This document shows, piece by piece, positions 7,998-15,271 of a stretch of DNA of 64,000 nucleotides (positions within the stretch are counted from its first letter, which is position 1; every line of letters begins with the position of its first letter). A model generated the notes under the pieces. The model saw nothing but the letters and a program-made list of their open reading frames with translations, was not told the DNA's origin and did not search any database. The stretch is taken from assembly GCA_947458545.1 (NCBI GenBank), contig CANGYH010000001.1:1612001-1676000 (forward strand), written 5' to 3'. This DNA is from Cytophagaceae bacterium. GTDB lineage: Bacteria > Bacteroidota > Bacteroidia > Cytophagales > Flexibacteraceae. A program made the position numbers and the translations under genes.

Positions 7998-8072
7998 CCT
8001 TCGGCATTCCCGAAGGATGCTGTTCGAGGGCTCCAGCCCTCGTAACCCTCCCTGGCAGGGCTCCAGCCCTGC
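7998..8072. repeat. Three short palindromes inside the REP-like island
   Basis: Hairpins at 7998-8016 (CCTTCGG/CCGAAGG), 8025-8042 (CGAGGGCT/AGCCCTCG) and 8055-8072 (GCAGGGCT/AGCCCTGC) occur head to tail between the arms of the 67-bp inverted repeat. The latter two share a CC loop. Confidence 0.75.
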
Positions 8073-8156
8073 ATACCCCCCTCACGCAATCCCAGCGCAA
8101 AGGCACAAATACGGCCTAGGCACAGCCCTTGGCATACCTTACCCAACAGTACCGGC

Positions 8157-8200
8157 CTTATCTCTTATCTCTTATCTCTTATCTATTCTCTTTTATCTCC
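8157..8200. repeat. Heptamer tandem repeat (CTTATCT units)
   Basis: About four tandem CTTATCT units followed by diverged copies (CTATTCT, CTTTTAT). It is a simple-sequence tract in the gene-free island with no coding potential. Confidence 0.75.
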
Positions 8201-8253
8201 CGCCGTCGGGCACCTTCCGCAAGGCGGGCTGGCAGCCCGCACTACAATTAGAA

Positions 8254-8320
8254 GCGTTCGGCTTTAGCCGTCGCCAAAAGAGCAGATTCTTTCCAGTAGC
8301 CCCTGGCTTTAGCCTGGGGT
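8254..8320 (+). repeat. 67-bp REP-like repeat, right arm of a perfect inverted repeat
   Basis: Identical in all 67 positions to the reverse complement of 7923-7989. GTAG is at 8296-8299, immediately before the palindrome that ends in CTGGGGT. A further GTAG-headed palindrome (minus strand, 8245-8224, GCGGGCT/AGCCCGC) adjoins its left side. Confidence 0.9.
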
Positions 8321-8605
8321 AAATACGGCGAACACCAGGCTAGCGTAATGGCTATTACTCGCACCCTGACCTATCCGCCTTTGAAAGACCCATGCAAAAG
8401 GGAGGCCGACAGGAGTCGGCCAGCAAGGCATCCTTAGACTGGAGTCTAAGGATAGCGGAAAGATTTGCAGCCCTGTCCTACAAAAGCATTACCGGGCTGA
8501 ATTAGCCGTCCCGTTAACCATCAACGCTTCACTTTCGACTTTAACCCCGCCAACTTTGGGGCTTTGCCAGCGTTCTTGCACCATAACCACCCCATCACCA
8601 CAGCC

Positions 8606-10618
8606 ATGTCTGGTTTATTATCTGCCACCCTTCCTACTCTTGCCTTGTTGGGTCTGTTTGCTTTGGCAGCCTGCAAGCGCAACCAGCCAGATGCCCAGCC
8701 TGACCCTGGGCGGCTTGTGCTGCTGAGCGCCTTGGTGGGGGCCTATGGCCTAGACTTGCAGGTGCCGAGCGCAAATGCCGCCGCACCGGCGGATACGCTG
8801 GTACGCCTAACCTTCTCTGCACCGCTAGATACAGCAGCAAGCCGGGCAGCAATGGCCGTGCGCCGGGCCGATGGCACGGCCCTGCCGGTGCAGGTACGCT
8901 TTAGCCAGGGGGCCACGGCCGCTGTGGTGGCCCTGCCTGCCAAACCAGCCGAGGGCCAGGGCTTTACAGTTGCCCTGGGTAACGGCATCCGCGGGCAGGC
9001 GGGCGAAACGTTTGCCGGGGCTACGCTGGGATTTACTACGGCCATTGCCGCGCTGCAGCTAGACTCGGTGCAGCTCAACGGGCGGCGGTTTAGCCCCGGC
9101 CGGCCCTTGTACGACGTGCCTGCCACGGGGGCTCAGTTCAGATTCTTCTTTAACAAACCGCTACAGCCTGCCACGGCTACGGCATCGGCAGTGGCCATCG
9201 GCGGGCCGGGCCAGGGCACGCCGACGGTAACCCTGGAGCCAGGCAACCGGGTATTGCGCGTGGCCACCAGCGCTCCGCTGGGCAGCTTGCGGGGCTACAC
9301 GGTGCAGATTTGGGGCAACAGCCTGAAGGGGCTGCTCAACGAGGCTTTCCCTGGCTTCAGGCAGCAGTTCTTTAGCCGGTTAGACACGACCGATAAATTT
9401 CCCCGCATCCCCGACGAGCAACTGCTGACGCTGGTGCAAGAGCGCACCTTCCGCTACTTCTACGACTATGCCGAGCCCAACAGCGGCCTGGCCCGCGAGC
9501 GCAATGCCAACGACGACATCGTCACCACGGGGGGCAGCGGCTTTGGGCTGATGGCCATCATCGTCGGGGCAGACCGGGGCTTTATCAGCCGGGCCCAAGC
9601 CGTGGCGCACTTCGACAAGGTGACCCGCTTTCTGGCGCGGGCAGATCGTTTCCATGGCGTGTGGCCGCACTGGCTGCATGGGGCTACGGGCCGGGTGCGG
9701 CCCTTCTCGCCCAACGACGATGGGGGTGACTTGGTGGAGACCGCCTTTCTGGCCCAGGGGCTCATCACCGTCCGCCAATACTTGAACCGGGCCGAACCTG
9801 TCGAAGCCTCCGTGGCGACACGCATAGACGAGCTGCTGGACGGCATCGAGTGGGACTGGCACCGACGCGGGGGCCAACAGGTACTCTACTGGCACTGGAG
9901 CCCGCGCGTGGGCTGGGCCATGAACTTCCCACTGCGGGGGTGGAACGAGACGCTCATCACCTACGTGCTGGCCGCCAGCAGCCGTACGCACGGCATCCCG
10001 CGCTCGGTCTATGAGCAGGGCTATTGCACCGGCAGCGAGTACCGCAACGGCCGCACCTACTACGGCGTGCAGCTGCCGCTGGGGCCAGACAGGGGCAAGG
10101 GTGGGCCCATGTTTTTTGCCCATTACAGCTTTTTGGGCCTAGACCCTCGGCGCCTGGCAGACGCCAATGCCAATTACATGGTGCAAAACACGGCCCATAC
10201 GCAGATCAACTACCGCTATTGTGTGGCCAATCCGCGGGGGTATCTGCTATACGGCCCCAACTGCTGGGGCCTAACAGCCAGCGACAATTACCAAGGCTAT
10301 AATGCCCACGACCCAGACAACGACCTTGGCGTAATCACACCCACCGCCGCCCTGGGGTCTATGCCCTACGCGCCAGATGAGGCCATGCGGGCGCTACGGT
10401 TCTTCTACTACAAGATGGGAGACCGCCTTTGGGGGCCGTACGGCTTTTACGACGCCTTTGCGCCAAATCAAGACTGGGTGGCCAGCTCGTACCTGGCTAT
10501 AGACCAAGGGCCCATTGTGGTGATGATTGAAAACTACCGCACGCAGCGGCTCTGGAGCCTGTTTATGTCTGCGCCTGAGGTGCAACAGGGTTTGCAGCGC
10601 CTGGGCTTTACTTACTAG
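8606..10618 (+). CDS. Glycoamylase-domain (GH144-like) lipoprotein, probable beta-glucanase
   Basis: A 670-residue lipoprotein (signal ending LFALAAC, Cys23) with two Ig-like N-terminal domains (about 45-150 and 160-260) followed by the PF10091-type catalytic domain (about 275-660). The catalytic part has RTFRYFYDYAEPNSGLARER, TTGGSGFGLMAIIVG, GVWPHWLHG, the acidic DDGGDLVETAFLAQGL segment, and late GDRLWGPYGFYDAF and LAIDQGPIVVMIENYRT. PF10091 enzymes include the GH144 endo-beta-1,2-glucanases; substrate specificity here is inference. The frame opens at 8564, but the ATG at 8606 gives the lipoprotein signal. galM follows 63 bases downstream on the same strand and may be cotranscribed, fitting a sugar-processing role. 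Confidence 0.82.
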   Translation: MSGLLSATLPTLALLGLFALAACKRNQPDAQPDPGRLVLLSALVGAYGLDLQVPSANAAAPADTLVRLTFSAPLDTAASRAAMAVRRADGTALPVQVRFSQGATAAVVALPAKPAEGQGFTVALGNGIRGQAGETFAGATLGFTTAIAALQLDSVQLNGRRFSPGRPLYDVPATGAQFRFFFNKPLQPATATASAVAIGGPGQGTPTVTLEPGNRVLRVATSAPLGSLRGYTVQIWGNSLKGLLNEAFPGFRQQFFSRLDTTDKFPRIPDEQLLTLVQERTFRYFYDYAEPNSGLARERNANDDIVTTGGSGFGLMAIIVGADRGFISRAQAVAHFDKVTRFLARADRFHGVWPHWLHGATGRVRPFSPNDDGGDLVETAFLAQGLITVRQYLNRAEPVEASVATRIDELLDGIEWDWHRRGGQQVLYWHWSPRVGWAMNFPLRGWNETLITYVLAASSRTHGIPRSVYEQGYCTGSEYRNGRTYYGVQLPLGPDRGKGGPMFFAHYSFLGLDPRRLADANANYMVQNTAHTQINYRYCVANPRGYLLYGPNCWGLTASDNYQGYNAHDPDNDLGVITPTAALGSMPYAPDEAMRALRFFYYKMGDRLWGPYGFYDAFAPNQDWVASSYLAIDQGPIVVMIENYRTQRLWSLFMSAPEVQQGLQRLGFTY

Positions 10619-10681
10619 CGGCCCCAACCCCGGCAGGCTTGCCCGCGTTTAGGCGGGCAAGCCCATACCCTGCACACCCGC

Positions 10682-11728
10682 ATGCCAACCCCCTTCGGCA
10701 CCCTGCCGGGCGGCCAGCCCGCTCACCTCTACACGCTGGAGAATGGCTTGGGCATGCGCGCCTGCATCTCTGACTATGGCGGCACGCTCACCCAGCTCTG
10801 GGTGCCCGACGCCGAGGGGCGGCTGGGCAACGTGGTGCTGGGCTTCGGCAGTGTGGAGGGCTATACGTCGGCTGCGTTTCGGGCGGCCCATCCTTACATC
10901 GGGGCGCTCATCGGACGCTATGGCAACCGCATCGCCCACGGGCGCTTTTCGCTAGACGGAAAAGCGTTCGCCCTGCCTACCAACAACAACGGCCATACCC
11001 TCCACGGCGGGCCCGAGGGGTTTGACCAACGCCTTTGGCAGGCCGAGCCGCAAGACGGCCCGGAGGGCTCCCAACTGGTGCTGCGGCTCCAGAGCCCGGA
11101 GGGCGACCAGGGCTTCCCGGGCCGGTTGGATGTGACGGTTACCTACACGCTGCTGGCCAACGAGAACACCTTGCGGATAGACTACCAGGCCAAGACAGAC
11201 GCCCCGACGGTCATCAACCTTACGCACCATGCCTACTTCAACCTGGCGCTGGGGCAGGCCGACGACGTGCTGGGCCACCGCCTGCAACTGCAAGCAGACC
11301 GCTACACCGAGGTAGATGCCACCCTCATCCCCACCGGGCGGCTGTTGCCCGTGGCGGGCACGGCGTTCGACTTTCGGCAGCCCAAGGCCATCGGGGCAGA
11401 CCTGGCCCGGGTGCCCGGCGGGTACGACCACAACCTTGTGCTGCACGCTGAGCCTGGTACGCCTGCCGCCGTCTTATCTGAAGCGGGCACCGGGCGGGTG
11501 TTGCGCATTTATACCGACAAGCCCGGCTTGCAGCTTTACAGCGGCAATTTTCTGGACGCCAGCCTGGAAGGGCTTGGCGGCATTGCCTACGTGCGCCATG
11601 CGGGGCTTTGCCTGGAGACGCAGCACTTTCCGGACGCGCCCAACCACCCGGCCTGGCCCACTACCGCGCTAAGGCCGGGCGAGCGTTATACCACGGCTAC
11701 GACGTGGGCCTTCGGGCTGATGGGTTAA
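10682..11728 (+). CDS. galM: Aldose 1-epimerase (mutarotase)
   Basis: Interconverts alpha and beta anomers of free aldoses. The 348-residue product has the GalM signatures GRYGNRIAHGRFSLDG, NNGHTLHGGPEGFDQRLW (first active-site His), INLTHHAYFNL (second His), GYDHNLVL and the catalytic Glu in GLCLETQHFPDAPNHP. It directly follows the GH144-like lipoprotein, consistent with handling released sugars, although it has no signal peptide and should be cytoplasmic. Its TAA stop overlaps the stop of the convergent ftsW gene within the four bases TTAA. Confidence 0.93.
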   Translation: MPTPFGTLPGGQPAHLYTLENGLGMRACISDYGGTLTQLWVPDAEGRLGNVVLGFGSVEGYTSAAFRAAHPYIGALIGRYGNRIAHGRFSLDGKAFALPTNNNGHTLHGGPEGFDQRLWQAEPQDGPEGSQLVLRLQSPEGDQGFPGRLDVTVTYTLLANENTLRIDYQAKTDAPTVINLTHHAYFNLALGQADDVLGHRLQLQADRYTEVDATLIPTGRLLPVAGTAFDFRQPKAIGADLARVPGGYDHNLVLHAEPGTPAAVLSEAGTGRVLRIYTDKPGLQLYSGNFLDASLEGLGGIAYVRHAGLCLETQHFPDAPNHPAWPTTALRPGERYTTATTWAFGLMG

Positions 11729-12915
11729 AGTACACCGTCTGCGGCGCGGACGGTGGCAGACTTGCGGAAGGTGTTGGGCCCGGTGCTGCGCCTACCCTCG
11801 GGTGCAGGCAGGCTTTGGGAGATGTCACCGCGAGAAACGGACAGGATGATGCCCAGCGAAGTACCCGTAAACAGCAACGAGGTCCCCCCCATACTCAGCA
11901 TCGGCAAGGGCTGGCCCGTGATGGGCACCAGGCCCACCGCCACGGCCATATTGAGCATGGCCTGGATGGCCAGCGAGAAGCTGAGCCCGGCCGAGAGCAG
12001 GGCCGCAAAGGCGTTTTGCGAGCGGGCCACGGCCACCATGCCCCTGTAGAGCAGGATCAGGTAGAGCGCCAGCACGACGATGGCCCCGATGAGCCCCCAC
12101 TCCTCTACGATGATGGCGTAGATGAAGTCGGAGTACGGGTGGGGCAGAAAGTCTTTCTGGTACGAGTTGCCGGGCCCCTGGCCGAAGATGCCCCCATTGG
12201 CGATGGCGATGTAGGCCTGCTCGGCCTGGAAGGGTACCTTGGTGCCGAAGGCGAAGGCCTGGATGCGGCTGAGCAACGTGGCCCCCCGCTGGCCAATGAA
12301 GAAGGCCACCGTGCCCCCCAACACACCCAGGCCAGCCAGGTAGCCCATAAACTTGAAAGGCACCCGCCCGATGAGCATCAGCAGCAGGCAGGTCATCAGC
12401 AGCATGCCTGCCGTAGAGAAGTTAGAGAGGGCGATGAGCCCGCAGATGCCCACCACCCAGGCCAGGATGGGGTAGAGCGTCTCGGGCTTGTCTATGCGGT
12501 GCTGGTTTTTGTCGAGCGAGCTGGCCAGGTAAGTGATGAGGGCCAGCTTGGCCAGGTCTGACGGTTGGAAACCCTGGTTGATGATGGGGATGGTAAACCA
12601 GCGGCTGGCCTCGTTGACGGAGCGGCCAAACAGGTACGTGAAGCCCAGCAGCGGCACCGAAACCCACAAGGCCAGGCGGCTCAGCTTGCGGAGGTAGCGG
12701 TAGTCTATGCGGTGGAAGAGCAGCATGCACCCGAGGCCACCCAGCAGCAGCAGGCCATGCTTAAAGAGGTAATGCTCGGTGTTGCCGTCCATCTTGCGGT
12801 AGGCCAGCGAGCCTGTGGCCGAGTACACCACCGCCAGCGAGAGCAGGGACAGCAGGATGACGGCGCCCCAGATGATGGGGTCTCCCTTCAGGTTGTTGCG
12901 GAGCCAGGCGTACAT
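11725..12915 (-). CDS. ftsW: FtsW/RodA/SpoVE-family peptidoglycan polymerase, probably FtsW
   Basis: A polytopic membrane protein of the SEDS family, which polymerises lipid II glycan chains. The 396-residue product begins MYAWLRNNLKGDPIIWGAVI and has about ten membrane segments. Family motifs include ASRWF (after GRSVNE), FQPSDLAKLALITYLA, HPYSDFIYAIIVEEWGLIGA and the conserved loop PITGQPLPMLSMGGTS. The VEEWG and TGQPLP-SMGGTS forms match FtsW of Bacteroidota better than RodA, but no dcw cluster surrounds it, so RodA is not fully excluded. The frame extends upstream to 13281 with low-complexity sequence; the ATG at 12915 is the credible start. Its stop codon is shared in part with galM. Confidence 0.82.
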   Translation of the reverse strand: MYAWLRNNLKGDPIIWGAVILLSLLSLAVVYSATGSLAYRKMDGNTEHYLFKHGLLLLGGLGCMLLFHRIDYRYLRKLSRLALWVSVPLLGFTYLFGRSVNEASRWFTIPIINQGFQPSDLAKLALITYLASSLDKNQHRIDKPETLYPILAWVVGICGLIALSNFSTAGMLLMTCLLLMLIGRVPFKFMGYLAGLGVLGGTVAFFIGQRGATLLSRIQAFAFGTKVPFQAEQAYIAIANGGIFGQGPGNSYQKDFLPHPYSDFIYAIIVEEWGLIGAIVVLALYLILLYRGMVAVARSQNAFAALLSAGLSFSLAIQAMLNMAVAVGLVPITGQPLPMLSMGGTSLLFTGTSLGIILSVSRGDISQSLPAPEGRRSTGPNTFRKSATVRAADGVL

Positions 12916-12990
12916 GATTGGGCAAGAAAGGTTTGGCTTTGTAAAGGTAAGGTAGCGAATGCCGTGGGGAGGCCCCCTCATCACCCCCCA

Positions 12991-13044
12991 GCCCCCTCTT
13001 ACTCTGCTCAAAGCGCAGAATCCCTTCAGGGGAGAAGAGGGGGC
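12991..13044. repeat. Intergenic inverted repeat upstream of ftsW
   Basis: GCCCCCTCTT (12991-13000) pairs exactly with AAGAGGGGGC (13035-13044), with an inner TCTGC/GCAGA stem (13003-13007 with 13015-13019). It resembles the C-rich palindromes scattered between genes in many Bacteroidota genomes. It lies between the S9 peptidase terminator and ftsW. Confidence 0.55.
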
Positions 13045-13083
13045 GCACGAGGTGCCACTTATTAGCGGCCGACCATAAAAGGT

Positions 13084-13119
13084 AAGCGGCCTGCCCCCAG
13101 CAAAGGAGGCAGGCCGCTT
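13084..13119 (-). terminator. Intrinsic terminator of the S9 peptidase gene
   Basis: A perfect 12-bp stem (13084-13095 with 13108-13119) begins 22 bases past the stop at 13142. On the minus strand it is followed by ACCTTTTAT, a weak T-rich tail. Confidence 0.65.
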
Positions 13120-13141
13120 TGGATGTAGGAGCCGTTGGTTG

Positions 13142-15091
13142 CTACTTGGCCGCCACGGCCGGGGCCTTGGGCCCGATGTGCTCGGCCAGGAACTTCTCCA
13201 TGGCGCGGTAGAACTCGAACCTGTTCTCCTCGTTGTGGAAGCCGTGGCCCTCGTTGTCTTTGACCATGTACTGCACGGCAACGCCCCGCTTTTTGAGGTT
13301 GTTGACGATCTGGTCGCTCTCGGCGATGTTTACGCGGGGGTCGTTTTTGCCCTGGGCCACAAAAAGCGGTGCCTTGATCTTGTCGGCATGGAGGGCGGGC
13401 GATACCTCGGCCAGCAGGGCCGAGTCTTTGACGGGGTCTCCGGCCATCTCGTACAACATCGGCAAGAAGGGTTTCCAGTACGGGGGGATGGTCTTCATGA
13501 AGGTGAACATGTTGGAGACGCCGACATAATCTACCCCGCAGGCGTACAGATCAGGCGTGTAGGTGAGGCCTGCCAGCGTGGCGTAGCCGCCGTAGCTGCC
13601 GCCGTAGATGGCTATGCGATTGGGGTCTGCAATGCCCTCCTTCTTGAGCCACTCTACGCCATCGGTCACGTCGTCTTGCATCTTCTTGCCCCATTGTTTG
13701 AAGCTAGACTCCCAGAACTGGCGGCCGTAGCCGGTAGAGCCGCGGAAGTTCATCTGCAGCACGGCGTAGCCCCGGTTGGCCAGAAACTGCACCTCTGAGT
13801 TGAAACCCCAACTGTCGCGGGCCCAGGGGCCGCCGTGGGGGTTTACCACTACGGGCAGGTTCTTGGCCTCTACGCCTACGGGCAGCGTGAGGTAGCCGTG
13901 GATGGTGAGGCCGTCTCGGCTTTGATACTGGATGGGCTTCATTTGGGCCAGCTCTTCGGTTTTCATCCAGGGCATGCGCTCAGCCAGCTTGTCGGCTTTG
14001 CCGGTGGTGCAGTCGTAGTAGTAGATGGTGCCTCCGCTGCGGTCGCTGTAGGTTTGCACGATGAGCTTGTCTTCGGCCTTGTCGTTAGAGACGACCCAGA
14101 AATCTTCTGTGCCAACGGCCTCGGTGATGGCCTTGTCTAGCTGCTTGGCGCGGTCTGTTATGAGGTGGGCGCGCTCCTTGTCGGTCTCATAATAGACGAC
14201 TTCGATGGCCTTGTCTCGGTGCGAGTAGCCGATGCCGGCCACGTCCACGTCTGGATTCTCGTAGATGAGGGTGGTCTCTTTGGCGGTGGCAGGGTCAAAA
14301 GCGAAGGCGGCGGCTTTGTCTCGGCCCCGGTTGCTTACGACGTAGAAGGTCTTGTTGTCGGGCGCAAACGTCTGGAAGGCAACCGATTCTTTGAAGCTGG
14401 TGGTAAACAGCTTGCGGAAAGGCCCCGTGGCCCCATCGCGGTAGAGCATGTTGCTGTTGACGCCCTCCTTCTGGGTGCAGCCGCGCACGTTGCCGGCATG
14501 GTCTATCATCCAGGCCTCGGCAGCGCCTGGGTTCTGGGCTACCATGGTGAGCTTACCTGTGTAGATGTTGAGTTTGTACACGTCAAACTCCTCGGGGTTG
14601 CGCTGGTTCATTGAGATCAGCACGTGCTCATCGTCGTCGCGCAGATCGTCTTCGATTTCGGCCCGCACCTTGGGGAAGGGCGTCAAATCCCGGGTGCCCG
14701 AGCCGTCGGCCTTCACGGCGAAGATGTGGAAGTTCTCGTCGCCGCCAAAGTCGTTTTCGTACAGCAGCACATCTGGCGATGCCCAGAAATAGCTGCCGGG
14801 GTCGCGCTCGGTTTCGGCCGTTACGCGGCGGGCTGAGTCTTGGCTACCCACGGCCTGCACGTAGATGTTAAGGCGGTTTTGCCAGGGGGCCATGTAGCTG
14901 ATGTACTTGCCGTCGGGCGAGATGCGGTAGCGGGTGCGCTCGGGATTCTTAAAGAAGTCTTCCAGGGGAATCTCGCGGGGCTTGGCGGCGGTGGCAGATT
15001 CGTCGGTTTTTTTGCCTGCCCCGCCGCTGCATGCGGCAAGCAGGGCCAGGCTCAGGGCCAGCGGCCCCCATAGGGAAAGTTGTCTTGGCAT
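13142..15091 (-). CDS. S9-family (prolyl oligopeptidase-type) peptidase lipoprotein
   Basis: A 649-residue envelope peptidase with an N-terminal beta-propeller and a C-terminal alpha/beta-hydrolase domain. The signal ends LALLAAC, a lipobox with Cys at about 21. The propeller spans about 50-390. The catalytic triad is visible: Ser499 in GGSYGGY, Asp584 in GKNDPRVN and His616 in EGHGFH. The VVNPHGGPWARDSWGF segment is typical of S9C-like enzymes. The frame includes eight extra residues, but MPRQLSLWG at 15091 starts the signal sequence. It reads divergently from the copper ATPase and probably degrades peptides at the cell surface or in the periplasm. Confidence 0.92.
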   Translation of the reverse strand: MPRQLSLWGPLALSLALLAACSGGAGKKTDESATAAKPREIPLEDFFKNPERTRYRISPDGKYISYMAPWQNRLNIYVQAVGSQDSARRVTAETERDPGSYFWASPDVLLYENDFGGDENFHIFAVKADGSGTRDLTPFPKVRAEIEDDLRDDDEHVLISMNQRNPEEFDVYKLNIYTGKLTMVAQNPGAAEAWMIDHAGNVRGCTQKEGVNSNMLYRDGATGPFRKLFTTSFKESVAFQTFAPDNKTFYVVSNRGRDKAAAFAFDPATAKETTLIYENPDVDVAGIGYSHRDKAIEVVYYETDKERAHLITDRAKQLDKAITEAVGTEDFWVVSNDKAEDKLIVQTYSDRSGGTIYYYDCTTGKADKLAERMPWMKTEELAQMKPIQYQSRDGLTIHGYLTLPVGVEAKNLPVVVNPHGGPWARDSWGFNSEVQFLANRGYAVLQMNFRGSTGYGRQFWESSFKQWGKKMQDDVTDGVEWLKKEGIADPNRIAIYGGSYGGYATLAGLTYTPDLYACGVDYVGVSNMFTFMKTIPPYWKPFLPMLYEMAGDPVKDSALLAEVSPALHADKIKAPLFVAQGKNDPRVNIAESDQIVNNLKKRGVAVQYMVKDNEGHGFHNEENRFEFYRAMEKFLAEHIGPKAPAVAAK

Positions 15092-15271
15092 GGTTAGGTG
15101 TTCAGTTGGGTGCAAGGTAGATGGCGTTTGGCAAATTCTTAGATTACATTGGTATAAGCGGTTGGCCTATCAGGATGAAGGGCAAGGGTGTACTTGCCTG
15201 CCCAAGAGAGCGAACTACGTCAAGGGCAAGTCTTGTTTTACTTTACGGTAGAAACCACACATACCCACCTT

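Larger units (their letters stand above)
7659..8605. other. Gene-free island between menB and the GH144 gene
   Basis: Nearly 950 bases without a supported gene. Besides the repeats listed separately, it holds hairpins at 7838-7857 (GCCAGG/CCTGGC), 7891-7908 (CGCGGGCT/AGCCCGCG, preceded by GTAG), 8404-8421 (GGCCGAC/GTCGGCC) and 8430-8453 (ATCCTTAGACT/AGTCTAAGGAT). Open frames here are short, overlap the repeats and show no protein character. The island looks like an accumulation of REP-type palindromes. Confidence 0.75.

Noticed and set aside
11608..12561. A 317-codon plus-strand open frame antisense to ftsW
   Set aside because: It overlaps galM and the well-supported FtsW coding sequence and shows a low-complexity, Gln/Gly/His-rich translation.
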